Origin: Vreelandella boliviensis LC1
GTDB lineage: Bacteria > Pseudomonadota > Gammaproteobacteria > Pseudomonadales > Halomonadaceae
DNA: 45,923 bases
Reading direction: 5' to 3'
Assembly (NCBI RefSeq): GCF_000236035.1
Contig: NZ_JH393258.1
Span: forward strand, 822,791 to 868,713
Notes under the pieces: model-generated
What the model was told of the DNA's origin: nothing
The model's input: only the letters and a program-made list of their open reading frames with translations
The model's database searches: none
Made by a program: the position numbers and the translations under genes
Shown: piece after piece, positions 26,353 to 35,179 of the stretch
Position numbering within the stretch: position 1 is the first letter of the stretch
How the letters are laid out: each line of letters opens with the position of its first letter

Positions 26353-27510
26353 TTGCAAAACTTACCCATGCCCCATACGGCATTCTTCGACGAAACCTCC
26401 TCCTCCCAGCGATTTGTGGCCAGCCTGCTTGAAAAAGCAGATGTTCAGATCAATGGTGACCGTCCCTGGGATATGCAACTAAATGCCCATGGGGTGATAG
26501 AAGACGCCTTAGCAAGAGGCAATCTCGGCCTCGGCGAGCGTTATATGGACGGTGATTGGGACGCTGAACAGCTTGATAAGTTTTTTTTCAAACTGATGCA
26601 TGCACGGCTGCCAGATCAGGTCAATCACAGCAAATTGGTGTTTCACCACCTAAAAACACGCTTAGTTAACTTACAAACCGCTAAACGTGCGTTTCAAGTA
26701 GGTGAAGCGCATTACGACCTTGGCAACGAGTTTTACGCTGCCATGCTCGATAAGCGCATGACCTATACCTGCGGCTACTGGAAAGATGCCAAGACACTCG
26801 ACGAAGCCCAGGAAGCAAAGCTTGATCTGATTTGCCGCAAGCTCGAGCTAAAACCCGGTATGCGCGTGCTGGATATTGGCTGTGGCTGGGGAAGCTTTAT
26901 GGCCTATGCCGCCGAACATTACGGCGTTGAGTGCGTGGGCCTGACGATTTCAAAAGAGCAAGCTGAATACGGCAAACAGCTAATGCAGAGCGAACTACCG
27001 GTTGAGTTCCGGTTAAAAGATTACCGCGATGAGACCGAGCAGTTTGATCGCATTGTGAGCGTCGGCATGTTCGAGCATGTTGGTCGCAAGAACTACCGCG
27101 AGTACATGAGCGTGGCTAACCGCTGTTTAAAAGATGACGGTCTCTTCTTGCTGCATACCATTGGCAAAAATGTGCGCAACACCTCCCCCGACCCATGGAT
27201 CGATAAATATATCTTCCCCAACGGCGAACTACCCGCCCTGAGCCAAGTGACTAACGCAGCGGAATCGCTGTTTGTGGTGGAGGATGTTCACAACTTCGGG
27301 GCGGATTACGATCGCACGCTGATGGCTTGGCACGATAACTTTGAAGCCAATTGGCCCCAGTTTAAAGACCAGTTCAGCGAACGCTTTTACCGTATGTGGC
27401 GTTACTACCTATTGAGCTGTGCCGGTGCTTTCCGCGCCCGTGATATTCAACTTTGGCAGTTTGTACTCAGTAAAAAAGGTGTAATCGGCGGCTACGACCG
27501 CGTTAGCTAA
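26353..27510 (+). CDS. cfa: Cyclopropane-fatty-acyl-phospholipid synthase (paralogue 2)
   Basis: Second SAM-dependent cyclopropane synthase, 385 residues. It has the same motifs as paralogue 1: GEAHYDLGNEFYAAMLDKRM, the cysteine of TYTCGYW, LDIGCGWGSFM and GMFEHVGRKNYREYM. The frame begins at TTG 26353, which has AAGG eight bases upstream; the first ATG is at 26368 and lacks a good site. The N-terminal 20 residues differ most from paralogue 1. metK starts 65 bases downstream on the same strand, so a SAM-consuming and a SAM-making gene may be co-transcribed. Confidence 0.94.
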   Translation: MQNLPMPHTAFFDETSSSQRFVASLLEKADVQINGDRPWDMQLNAHGVIEDALARGNLGLGERYMDGDWDAEQLDKFFFKLMHARLPDQVNHSKLVFHHLKTRLVNLQTAKRAFQVGEAHYDLGNEFYAAMLDKRMTYTCGYWKDAKTLDEAQEAKLDLICRKLELKPGMRVLDIGCGWGSFMAYAAEHYGVECVGLTISKEQAEYGKQLMQSELPVEFRLKDYRDETEQFDRIVSVGMFEHVGRKNYREYMSVANRCLKDDGLFLLHTIGKNVRNTSPDPWIDKYIFPNGELPALSQVTNAAESLFVVEDVHNFGADYDRTLMAWHDNFEANWPQFKDQFSERFYRMWRYYLLSCAGAFRARDIQLWQFVLSKKGVIGGYDRVS

Positions 27511-27575
27511 GTCGTTATTGATGCTTGCGCTTAAAAATTTCGTCACAACTCATCTTTCGATCATTGGACTACTTA

Positions 27576-28799
27576 ATGCAAAACACCTTCACCCTGTTTA
27601 CATCCGAATCCGTCTCAGAAGGACACCCCGACAAGATTGCAGACCAAATATCCGATGCTGTTTTAGATGCTATCATCGCCCGTGATAAGCAGGCGCGAGT
27701 GGCTTGCGAAACCATGGTTAAAACCGGTGTGGCTATTATCGCGGGCGAAATCACTACCTCCGCATGGGTAGATTTGGAAACGCTGGTTCGCGAAGTCATT
27801 ACCAATATTGGCTATAACTCTTCAGACGTTGGCTTTGATGGTGCCACCTGTGGTGTGGTGAATCTAATCGGCAAACAGAGCGTTGATATTGCCCAGGGCG
27901 TTGATCGCTCCAAACCCGAAGACCAAGGTGCGGGTGACCAAGGCTTAATGTTTGGTTATGCCACCAACGAAACCGAATCGTTTATGCCTGCGCCGATCCA
28001 CTATTCACATCGCTTAGTCGAGCGTCAGGCAGAGCTCAGACAGCACGGCTTATTACCGTGGCTACGCCCCGATGCCAAAAGCCAAGTGACTTTCCGCTAC
28101 AACGCAGAAGGTATGCCCTGCGGAGTCGATGCCGTCGTGCTATCCACACAGCACGACCCTAGCATTGACCAGGAGGAGCTGCGCAGCATTATTAAGCACG
28201 AAGTGATTGAGCAAGTCATCCCCGCCGAGTGGCTAGATGAGCACACCCAGTACCATATTAACCCAACGGGTAAATTCGTGATTGGCGGTCCGGTAGGCGA
28301 TTGTGGCCTAACTGGCCGAAAAATCATCGTTGATACCTACGGCGGTATGGCGCGTCACGGGGGCGGTGCATTCTCAGGAAAAGACCCCTCAAAAGTTGAC
28401 CGCAGTGCTGCCTATGCGGGCCGCTATGTCGCCAAAAATATTGTCGCTGCAGGGCTAGCCGATAAGTGTGAAATACAAATTTCGTACGCTATCGGTGTCG
28501 CAGAACCGACGTCTGTGGCCATTGATACCTTTGGTACCGGCACCATCGACGATGCCAAGATTGTGAGCCTTGTTCGAAAGCATTTTGACCTAAGGCCATT
28601 TGCCATTACCACTATGCTCGATTTGCTACACCCCATGTATCAGCTCACCGCCGCCTACGGTCACTTTGGGCGCGAGCCGTTTGAACATAGCTACCACTGG
28701 GTCGACGATAAAGGCCAAGCGCAGGTAGAAACGTTCACCGCCTTTCCCTGGGAAAAAATAGATAAAGCCGATGCACTGCGCCAAGCGGCACTGCTTTAA
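27576..28799 (+). CDS. metK: S-adenosylmethionine synthetase
   Basis: Makes S-adenosylmethionine from methionine and ATP. The N-terminus [25 protein letters not shown], the hexapeptide block [15 protein letters not shown] and [19 protein letters not shown] are canonical. I chose the ATG at 27576 ([13 protein letters not shown]); the frame is open for 17 codons upstream. The product is 407 residues, slightly longer than E. coli MetK (384). No known SAM riboswitch pattern is evident upstream. It lies between cfa-2 and luxS-1 in one direction, grouping SAM synthesis, use and by-product recycling. Confidence 0.97.
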   Translation: MQNTFTLFTSESVSEGHPDKIADQISDAVLDAIIARDKQARVACETMVKTGVAIIAGEITTSAWVDLETLVREVITNIGYNSSDVGFDGATCGVVNLIGKQSVDIAQGVDRSKPEDQGAGDQGLMFGYATNETESFMPAPIHYSHRLVERQAELRQHGLLPWLRPDAKSQVTFRYNAEGMPCGVDAVVLSTQHDPSIDQEELRSIIKHEVIEQVIPAEWLDEHTQYHINPTGKFVIGGPVGDCGLTGRKIIVDTYGGMARHGGGAFSGKDPSKVDRSAAYAGRYVAKNIVAAGLADKCEIQISYAIGVAEPTSVAIDTFGTGTIDDAKIVSLVRKHFDLRPFAITTMLDLLHPMYQLTAAYGHFGREPFEHSYHWVDDKGQAQVETFTAFPWEKIDKADALRQAALL

Positions 28800-28819
28800 C
28801 GAAAATTCACCATGTAAAT

Positions 28820-28874
28820 GTGCCGTAGGCTGAGCTTTATTCATCAATGCGCCGATAAGCCACAGCCTACGCAC
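28820..28874 (+). promoter_or_regulatory. Imperfect long hairpin in the metK-luxS spacer
   Basis: GTGC, GTAGGCTG and GCTT on the left pair with AAGC, CAGCCTAC and GCAC on the right, 16 paired bases interrupted by small bulges around an 18-base loop. No T run follows, so it is not a standard terminator. It ends 24 bases before the luxS start. Confidence 0.65.
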
Positions 28875-28898
28875 CTATTAGCCACAGGATATCCACAG

Positions 28899-29366
28899 AT
28901 GACCGAACAGAAAATGAATGTCGAGAGCTTCAACCTGGATCACACCAAGGTGAAAGCCCCTTATGTGCGACTAGCCGATATTAAAGAAGGTCAGAACGGC
29001 GACCGTATTCATAAATATGACTTACGCATTTGCCAACCTAACCAAGCCCACATGGAAATGCCGGCGCTGCACTCACTCGAACACCTGATGGCTGAACTTT
29101 CGCGTAATCATACCGATAAGGTCGTGGATATCAGCCCGATGGGATGCCAAACCGGTTTCTATATCGCGATGATTAATCACGATGACTACGACGATGTGCT
29201 CTCCATTATCGAGCGAACGCTGAAAGATGTTTTAGAAGCCACCGAAGTACCCGCTTGCAACGAAATGCAGTGCGGCTGGGCTGCCAGCCATAGTTTAAAA
29301 GGCGCGCAAGCGCTTGCTAGTGATTTGCTTGAAAAGCGCAATGAATGGACACAGGTCTTCGCCTAA
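28899..29366 (+). CDS. luxS: S-ribosylhomocysteine lyase LuxS (copy 1)
   Basis: Cleaves S-ribosylhomocysteine to homocysteine and DPD, the precursor of autoinducer-2, in the activated methyl cycle. The metal ligands are His58 and His62 (HSLEH) and Cys125 (NEMQCGW), with catalytic Cys83 (MGCQTGFY) and Glu61. The protein is full length at 155 residues. I used the ATG at 28899; the frame is open upstream. It follows metK by 99 bases, a spacer holding a long hairpin. A second LuxS at 43398 differs at about 16 positions. No mtnN/pfs gene lies in the window. Confidence 0.96.
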   Translation: MTEQKMNVESFNLDHTKVKAPYVRLADIKEGQNGDRIHKYDLRICQPNQAHMEMPALHSLEHLMAELSRNHTDKVVDISPMGCQTGFYIAMINHDDYDDVLSIIERTLKDVLEATEVPACNEMQCGWAASHSLKGAQALASDLLEKRNEWTQVFA

Positions 29367-29421
29367 CACGCGGCTGCATTTAGCGTTACAAGATAGATCC
29401 GTTTATGAATCACTAATGCGG

Positions 29422-29460
29422 GGCCAAGCGCTTGGCGAATTCACATCATAGCGCTTGGCC
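29422..29460. repeat. Nested inverted repeat downstream of luxS-1
   Basis: GGCCAAGCGC (29422-29431) and GCGCTTGGCC (29451-29460) are perfect inverted copies. The left arm also continues into a self-palindrome (CCAAGCGCTTGG, 29424-29435), so alternative folds are possible. There is no T run; it may end the metK-luxS transcript in a Rho-dependent way or protect its 3' end. Confidence 0.65.
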
Positions 29461-29658
29461 GACTCTTGCGGTAAAAACCCCCTACGGAACACCAAACCTG
29501 ACTAGCGGTCAATCGTGGTAAGATTCCGCTTCAACCTACCCCAGATACCTTTGCTTAAGGTCGCTGGTAACTGCATGAGGCAACTCAATGATACGGTTAC
29601 ACAACGGCTTCTGCCCTCCCCCACCCTAGCGCTACTCCATCCAGACGACGCTATGCAT

Positions 29659-29682
29659 TCATTGCGTTTTATAACGCAATGA
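29659..29682. promoter_or_regulatory. Perfect 10-bp inverted repeat before the 77-residue gene
   Basis: TCATTGCGTT and AACGCAATGA are exact inverted copies around TTAT. The dyad lies 33 bases upstream of the start of the small gene and could be a repressor operator or a 5' hairpin. Confidence 0.6.
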
Positions 29683-29715
29683 CTTTGCCGAAACTGACCT
29701 GTGAGTGGAGTGACC

Positions 29716-29949
29716 ATGCAATTACAAAACGCCTTTATCCCCAACATCGACGAATTAACCACATCCACTGAGTGGACTAGCGTGCACAGTTATTTACCCA
29801 CCAACGCCAAAGCACCCCTGCTTGTGGTTTATCGCGATATCCATGGAGCTGGTGTGACATCGGCTATTTTAGAGCGCGGGCGGTTTTTGAGCGTTACCAA
29901 CCGCGCCTTGGTGCGCGGCGTGCAGGCTTGGCGTTACATGGATGAATAA
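29716..29949 (+). CDS. Hypothetical protein, 77 residues
   Basis: I do not recognise a family. The ATG at 29716 has GGAG eight bases upstream; the frame is also open from a GTG at 29701. The protein is soluble and roughly neutral, with a hydrophobic strand (APLLVVYRDIHGAG) followed by a basic segment (LERGRFLSVTNRALVRGVQAW). It lies 61 bases upstream of the HelD gene on the same strand with no terminator between, and a perfect dyad lies in front of it, so the two may form one regulated unit. Confidence 0.7.
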   Translation: MQLQNAFIPNIDELTTSTEWTSVHSYLPTNAKAPLLVVYRDIHGAGVTSAILERGRFLSVTNRALVRGVQAWRYMDE

Positions 29950-30010
29950 GCTTTTCTAACGGCCTTTTTAGTCCGATACAACATCACTATTTTCTTACTT
30001 AACAGGCACC

Positions 30011-32104
30011 ATGGATACTAAAACTGAGACCTCCCAACGCGACGCTGAACACCGCCAATTAATGCACACCCTTGATCGCATTGACCTTAATATAGAGGAA
30101 ATCAATCAGCGCTTAGCGGCTTATGCAGAGGATATACAGGCCCAGAAAGAGTATTTATGGACAAGCCGGGATGAGATGGATCACATCGAGAAAATCTCCG
30201 CCCGCGAGTCAATTGAGCAGGCAGTGATGACCGGCGATAGTGCCCTGGCACGCCGCCATAAACTCGAAAAACTCAGACATTCCCCCTACTTTGGGCGTTT
30301 CGATTTTGCTCAGCAGGGCTCTCCTGAAGCATCCCCATTACCTATTTATATCGGCATCCACCACTTTTATGACGACTTGGCCGGTCAAAGCCGCGTATAC
30401 GACTGGCGGGCGCCCATTGCATCACTGTTTTACGATTATGAAACCGGGCCCGCCAGCTATCAGAGCCCGAAGGGGGAGATTAGCGGCCACATCACCCTTA
30501 AGCGTCAGTTCAGAATAAAAAAAGCCAGCATCGAGCTGATGATCGATAGCGATGTTCACGTGGTCGACGACGTGCTCCAGGACACGTTGAGTCAAGCTTC
30601 TGACGACACGATGAAGAACATCGTCGCTACCATTCAGCGTGACCAAAATGCGATTATCCGTAACGACGAAGCCCATACACTCATTATTCAAGGTGTAGCA
30701 GGCTCTGGAAAAACCTCGATTGCGCTACACCGGATTGCTTTCCTGCTATATCGATTTAAAGACACGCTCACCTCAGAAGATATTTTGATTATCTCGCCCA
30801 ACCAAGTATTTTCCGACTACATCGCCAATGTGCTACCCGAACTGGGGGAAGAAACGGTTAATCAGGTGGGTATGGAAACCCTGGCCGATGAGCTTCTCAG
30901 CAGTCAGTACCGTTTTGAGACATTCTTTGAGCAAACCACGGCACTACTGGAAAAGAATGACGAGGCAATGAAAGCACGCCTGCATTTCAAAGCCTCACCT
31001 GAATTCCTTAAAGAGCTCGATCGTTATGCAGCCGAAGTTGAGGCAAAGCGTTTCACGGCTGAAGATATTTGGATTGCCCGGCGCTTAGTGCCTGGCTGGT
31101 TACTGGAGGAGGTGTTTAAAAAACATCGCAACTTACCCACCAATGAACGCCTAGGGCAGGTGAGCTGGGAAATAGAGCGTAAAATTGGCAATCAATATAA
31201 CTATGATTTAGAGCCCGACGAGCGCAAAACGCTAAAAGCCACCATTAAAGGCATGCTAAAACAGAAAACTCTGCGCGAGACCTACAAGGAGTTTTACACT
31301 TGGCTGGGTAAACCCGAACTGTTCAAAACGGCCTCGCGGGGTCGGCTTGAGTATGCCGATGTATTCCCCCTGATCTACCTAAAGATGCGCTTAGAGGGCG
31401 TTCACTCCCGCTGGCGGAATGCCAAGCATCTGTTAATCGATGAAATGCAGGACTATCCCCCCGTGCAGTACGCGGTGATTGGTCAGCTGTTTCGTTGCAA
31501 AAAAACCGTGCTAGGCGATAGCTATCAATCGGTTAACCCCTATAGCGCCTCGAAAGCCGAGCAGATACGCCAAGTGCTGCGACAATCGATGTACGTGTCG
31601 CTGAATAAAAGCTACCGCTCCAGTATAGAGATTTCTCGCTTCGCCCAGCATATCGCCTATAACCCCGATCTAGAGCCGATAGAACGTCATGGCAAACCGC
31701 CTGCTATTCACCGCTGCTCATCGCGTAAGCAATCGCAAACTGCCATTCAGCAACTAGTCCATGAGTTTACAGCCTCAACGCATAACACCTTAGGTATTGT
31801 ATGCAAAACCCAAAAGCAGGCCAGTCTCGTTTTTAAAGCGTTAGAAGGACAATTCGATAAGCTACAGTTACTCACTGAGCAAAGCACTGCTTTTGGGCAA
31901 GGCGTTATTATCTGTACTGCCCATATGGCGAAGGGCTTGGAATTTGACCGTGTGATTGTGCCCGAGGTAACGGCCACCCATTACGCAACGGATATGGAGC
32001 GCAACTTACTCTACGTGGCCTGCACACGAGCAATGCACCAACTTGACCTGACTTACCATGATCAGCCCTCGCATTTTATTGAACACCTAACTCAAGCGGC
32101 TTAA
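30011..32104 (+). CDS. helD: HelD-type RNA polymerase-recycling ATPase (UvrD/PcrA-like)
   Basis: Superfamily 1 ATPase of 697 residues. The N-terminal coiled coil (about residues 14-75, DLNIEEINQRLAAYAEDIQAQ) and the block GIHHFYDDLAGQSRVYDWRAPIASLFYDYE match the HelD proteins of Firmicutes, which pull stalled RNA polymerase off DNA. They do not match E. coli helicase IV, which shares the name. Walker A is GVAGSGKTS (Lys234) and motif II is LLIDEMQDY (Asp477, Glu478). Motif VI is near CTRAMHQLDL. A HelD of this type is unexpected in a gammaproteobacterium, so transfer from a Gram-positive donor is likely. The start at 30011 has a weak AGG site. Confidence 0.85.
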   Translation: MDTKTETSQRDAEHRQLMHTLDRIDLNIEEINQRLAAYAEDIQAQKEYLWTSRDEMDHIEKISARESIEQAVMTGDSALARRHKLEKLRHSPYFGRFDFAQQGSPEASPLPIYIGIHHFYDDLAGQSRVYDWRAPIASLFYDYETGPASYQSPKGEISGHITLKRQFRIKKASIELMIDSDVHVVDDVLQDTLSQASDDTMKNIVATIQRDQNAIIRNDEAHTLIIQGVAGSGKTSIALHRIAFLLYRFKDTLTSEDILIISPNQVFSDYIANVLPELGEETVNQVGMETLADELLSSQYRFETFFEQTTALLEKNDEAMKARLHFKASPEFLKELDRYAAEVEAKRFTAEDIWIARRLVPGWLLEEVFKKHRNLPTNERLGQVSWEIERKIGNQYNYDLEPDERKTLKATIKGMLKQKTLRETYKEFYTWLGKPELFKTASRGRLEYADVFPLIYLKMRLEGVHSRWRNAKHLLIDEMQDYPPVQYAVIGQLFRCKKTVLGDSYQSVNPYSASKAEQIRQVLRQSMYVSLNKSYRSSIEISRFAQHIAYNPDLEPIERHGKPPAIHRCSSRKQSQTAIQQLVHEFTASTHNTLGIVCKTQKQASLVFKALEGQFDKLQLLTEQSTAFGQGVIICTAHMAKGLEFDRVIVPEVTATHYATDMERNLLYVACTRAMHQLDLTYHDQPSHFIEHLTQAA

Positions 32105-32119
32105 TTTTCTAATCCCATC

Positions 32120-32155
32120 AAAAAAGCCGGCACACTCAACAAGTGAGGGCCGGCT
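32120..32155 (-). terminator. Intrinsic terminator of the usp-2/sulP unit
   Basis: On the minus strand AGCCGGC pairs with GCCGGCT (7 bp), with CACT/AGTG inside, and is followed by six T (32125-32120). It lies 56 bases past the usp-2 stop. On the plus strand it has no T run, so it serves the minus-strand genes. Confidence 0.8.
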
Positions 32156-32210
32156 GCGAAGGTAATACGCAATGCGAGCTAAACGGTTATGCGCTGCGGC
32201 TTATTAAGCC

Positions 32211-33068
32211 TTAGCGCAAAATCAGTACCGGTATGCGGCTACCACGTAGCATGGCCGTTGTTGTGCTACCTACTAGCAGGTGGCGAATACGCGAGTGCCC
32301 ATAGGCGCCCATCACCAGCAGGTCAATGCTGTGCTCTTTTTCGTAGGCTTGTAAGGCTTCGTCTACCTCGCCAGCACGAATAGCGCCTTCAGCTTGATGG
32401 CCTGCTTCACGCAACGTGCTTAGCGCCCAATCAAGCTCAGAGCGGCGTTCAGCCGTTTCCGCACCGACGATCAGTACGTGGCACTCGGTGCCTGCGAATA
32501 GCGGTGAACGAGCCAGCATCTCAACGCCTTTACGGGCGGTTTTGCTACCGTCAAAGGCCATCAGGATCTTTTCAGGTCGCTTGAAGGTTTTCGGCACCAT
32601 CAGGATCGGGCGGTGCAGTTCACGCACCACCCGTTCAAGGTTAGAGCCAAGATGACCACTGGCTTGGTGTGCAGTTTCACCACGTTTACCCACCACCAGC
32701 AAACGCACCTCTTTTTCAAGCTCTAACAGGCTCTCTACCAGGGTGCCATTGCGCTGCCGAGTAACGGGGTCGCTGACCCCATCCTTAATTGCCCGCTCTT
32801 TGGCGGCTTCCAGCATCAGCTTGCCCTGCTCGCGATTCACCTTAGCACGCTGTTCATCGAGTTCTGAGAGCTCTTTCATCAGCCGTTCGCGGGCACCAAA
32901 ACGCAGGTTGCCAGAAAGATTCTGCTCTTCGGGTACTTCCGAGTGATTGTCGACCACATGCACAAATGTTAACGGTGCATCCATGGCCAAACTTGCCCAG
33001 GCGGCGTAATCACAAACGCCTTCGGAAAACTGGGAGCCGTCAATGGCGGCTAATACCTGTTCTGACAT
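32211..33068 (-). CDS. Tandem-domain universal stress protein (paralogue 2)
   Basis: A 285-residue double-UspA protein closely related to the one at 21773-22627. The C-terminal domain has GAYGHSRIRHLLVGS, matching the ATP-binding pattern. It follows sulP by 20 bases with its own strong ribosome binding site (AAGGAGA), so it is the second gene of a sulP-usp unit. In halophiles Usp proteins are known to bind or regulate transporters (TeaD with TeaABC), so control of the SulP carrier is a reasonable inference. Confidence 0.92.
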   Translation of the reverse strand: MSEQVLAAIDGSQFSEGVCDYAAWASLAMDAPLTFVHVVDNHSEVPEEQNLSGNLRFGARERLMKELSELDEQRAKVNREQGKLMLEAAKERAIKDGVSDPVTRQRNGTLVESLLELEKEVRLLVVGKRGETAHQASGHLGSNLERVVRELHRPILMVPKTFKRPEKILMAFDGSKTARKGVEMLARSPLFAGTECHVLIVGAETAERRSELDWALSTLREAGHQAEGAIRAGEVDEALQAYEKEHSIDLLVMGAYGHSRIRHLLVGSTTTAMLRGSRIPVLILR

Positions 33069-33088
33069 ATCGCTCTCCTTGTCTTGAA

Positions 33089-34579
33089 TTAGTGGCCGCC
33101 CATTAACTTTTCAACCGCTTCGGGGTCATTGTGAACCGCGTAGCGATCCACCACCGTAGCGCTGGCTTCGCTCAAGCCCACCATCTCTACCTCGGTACCT
33201 TCACGGCGGAATTTAATCACCACACGATCCAGCGCCTGCACGGCGGTAATATCCCAGAAGTGCGCCCGGGAGAGGTTGATGGTGACTTTATCGATACTCT
33301 CCTTAAAGTCAAAGGCAGCGATAAAGCGCTCAGAGGAGGCAAAAAATACTTGGCCCACAACATCGTATTCACGCTCTTTCCCCGGCACGATTTCTTTAGA
33401 GCCGATATACATAATGTTGCCGACTTTGTTGGCAAAAAACATTGCCGCCAATAACACACCAACGAACACACCAATCGCCAAGTTATGGGTACCTACCGTT
33501 ACGATAACGGTGGCCACCATGACAAAATTAGTGCTCATGGGGTGCTTTTTCAGATCCCGAATCGATTCCCAGCTAAAGGTACCGATCGCGACCATAATCA
33601 TTACCGCTACTAGTGCTGCCATGGGAATCTGGGATACCCAATCGGCCAGGAAAACCACCATCAATAACAGCGAAATACCGGCAATTAAGGTCGAAGTACG
33701 ACGACGACCACCTGATTTGATGTTGATCACCGACTGACCAATCATGGCGCAGCCCGCCATACCACCAATTAAACCTGAACCGATGTTGGCAATACCCTGG
33801 CCTTTACACTCGCGGTTTTTATCGCTCTTGGTGTCGGTTAAATCATCAATGATCGTTGCTGTCATCATCGACTCAAGCAGACCTACTACGGTTAGCATCA
33901 GCGCCGTCGGTAGAATGATCATCAAGGTTTCGAGATTTAGCGGCACATCGGGCCACAAAAACATCGGTAGGCTATCCGGCAACTCACCCATGTCGCCAAC
34001 GCTGCGAATCTCCATACCGGTCATCATGTACACGACGGTAAGAACAACAATACATACCAGCGGCGAAGGAATGGCTTTACCGACTACCGGCACATAAGGG
34101 AAGCCGTAAATGATGGCTAAGCCAGCAAGGGTCATGGCATAAACATGCCAGGTAACGCCGGTTAACTCTGGCAACTGGGCCATAAAGATTAGAATAGCCA
34201 AAGCGTTGACAAAGCCAGTGACCACCGAGCGCGATACAAAGCGCATCAACTCAGCAAGTTTTAGATAACCTGCAACAATCTGCAGCACACCGGTTAAGAT
34301 CGTGGTGGCCAGCAGGTATTCCAAACCGTGCTCTTTGACCAGGGTGATCATCAGTAGCGCCATAGCGCCTGTAGCCGCTGACACCATGCCGGAACGGCCG
34401 CCGGTAAAGGCGATGATGACACAGATAGCAAAGGAGGCGTAAAGGCCGACCTTGGGGTCAACGCCTGCGATGATCGAGAACGCAATGGCCTCGGGTATAA
34501 GCGCTAGCGCCACGACAATCCCCGCAAGGGTGTCGCCCTTGAGGTTGGAGAGCCAAGATTGTTTAAACTTTTCGTACAT
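33089..34579 (-). CDS. SulP-family anion transporter with STAS domain
   Basis: Inner-membrane carrier of the SLC26/SulP family, 496 residues. The transmembrane part (about residues 10-390) has the family N-terminus [37 protein letters not shown] cytoplasmic STAS domain covers roughly 405-490 ([26 protein letters not shown]). The substrate may be sulfate, bicarbonate or another anion. I chose the ATG at 34579 ([10 protein letters not shown]); the frame extends 30 codons upstream without a good start. It is followed by usp-2 and preceded by a 600-base spacer containing the second 22-bp motif. Confidence 0.9.
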   Translation of the reverse strand: MYEKFKQSWLSNLKGDTLAGIVVALALIPEAIAFSIIAGVDPKVGLYASFAICVIIAFTGGRSGMVSAATGAMALLMITLVKEHGLEYLLATTILTGVLQIVAGYLKLAELMRFVSRSVVTGFVNALAILIFMAQLPELTGVTWHVYAMTLAGLAIIYGFPYVPVVGKAIPSPLVCIVVLTVVYMMTGMEIRSVGDMGELPDSLPMFLWPDVPLNLETLMIILPTALMLTVVGLLESMMTATIIDDLTDTKSDKNRECKGQGIANIGSGLIGGMAGCAMIGQSVINIKSGGRRRTSTLIAGISLLLMVVFLADWVSQIPMAALVAVMIMVAIGTFSWESIRDLKKHPMSTNFVMVATVIVTVGTHNLAIGVFVGVLLAAMFFANKVGNIMYIGSKEIVPGKEREYDVVGQVFFASSERFIAAFDFKESIDKVTINLSRAHFWDITAVQALDRVVIKFRREGTEVEMVGLSEASATVVDRYAVHNDPEAVEKLMGGH

Positions 34580-35179
34580 GCGAGGGGTCCACGGTTTTGG
34601 GTTAGTAACAGGCCAAAAGCAGTCAAGCAGCGCAGCCAACAATGGGAAGCACCGCCAACATATTGGCACGCTGGGATGATCAACTTTTTATTTTAAATAG
34701 TGGTGAGCTAGCGTTAGGTACCGCTAAATTCAGATACTGGAAACTTGAGCACTGAAAAGTTAGGCACTATAAACAAGTACCAGAAAGCGATGACAGTACA
34801 GTTAATGCGCTATCAGCACCTTAAAAAGGGGGGCTTGGAAGGCTAGGGTGGAGTCATCAACCCAGAAAAATGCTGTGTAAATATAGTCATTGGCAAGATT
34901 CTTTCCTGTTACAAAAGAGTGTTGCGAACAGAGCATTGTGGAAAGCACGGTGCGACAAAGTGGCATATCCTATCAGCAATCGTGTTGCATTGCACCTAAC
35001 GTCTAACGCAACCGAATAAGTTCCCGCGCTTAGAAAATAATCCCCCCTACTTAAGGCAGAGTGACCTTAGGCCCGCTTTTGACGTACCATTGCGCCGTTA
35101 AACGAGACATTGATTGCCAACTATTCACGTTGAAGCTAAAGAAACGCCCGCCGATAAGCAGATTAAAGAGGAGCAGTAC
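34580..35179. other. 600-base spacer between sulP and icd
   Basis: No convincing coding region beyond weak upstream extensions of the two flanking genes. It holds the 22-bp motif copy at 34842-34863 and should contain the promoters of sulP (minus) and icd (plus). A TTGACG at 35079-35084 is a possible -35 element for icd without a clear -10 partner. Confidence 0.6.
34842..34863 (-). repeat. 22-bp dyad-containing motif, copy 2
   Basis: Inverted copy of 26128-26149 with one difference in the central spacer (T for C). On the minus strand it reads GGGTTGA, TGAC, TCCACCC, TAGC and lies 263 bases upstream of the sulP start, so its orientation relative to the downstream gene matches copy 1. Confidence 0.8.

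Larger units (their letters stand above)
29367..29715. other. 349-base spacer between luxS-1 and the 77-residue gene
   Basis: No convincing coding sequence. It holds a 39-base hairpin region (29422-29460), a 10-base match to the end of the 22-bp motif (CCACCCTAGC, 29621-29630) and a perfect 10-bp inverted repeat (29659-29682). Confidence 0.65.

Noticed and set aside
27511..27575. Possible SAM riboswitch before metK
   Set aside because: The spacer is only 65 bases and shows no recognisable SAM-I, SAM-II or SAM/SAH consensus.
29502..29768. 88-codon minus-strand open frame in the luxS-1/helD spacer
   Set aside because: It overlaps the better-supported 77-residue gene in antisense, has unusual cysteine/serine-rich composition and resembles no family.
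30011..32104. E. coli helicase IV orthologue
   Set aside because: The N-terminal coiled coil and DWRAPIASLFYDYE block belong to the RNA polymerase-recycling HelD family, not to helicase IV.
26128..34863. Classical transposon with terminal inverted repeats
   Set aside because: No transposase, no target-site duplication, and the interior holds metK, normally an essential core gene. I kept the paralogue block only as a hypothesis.
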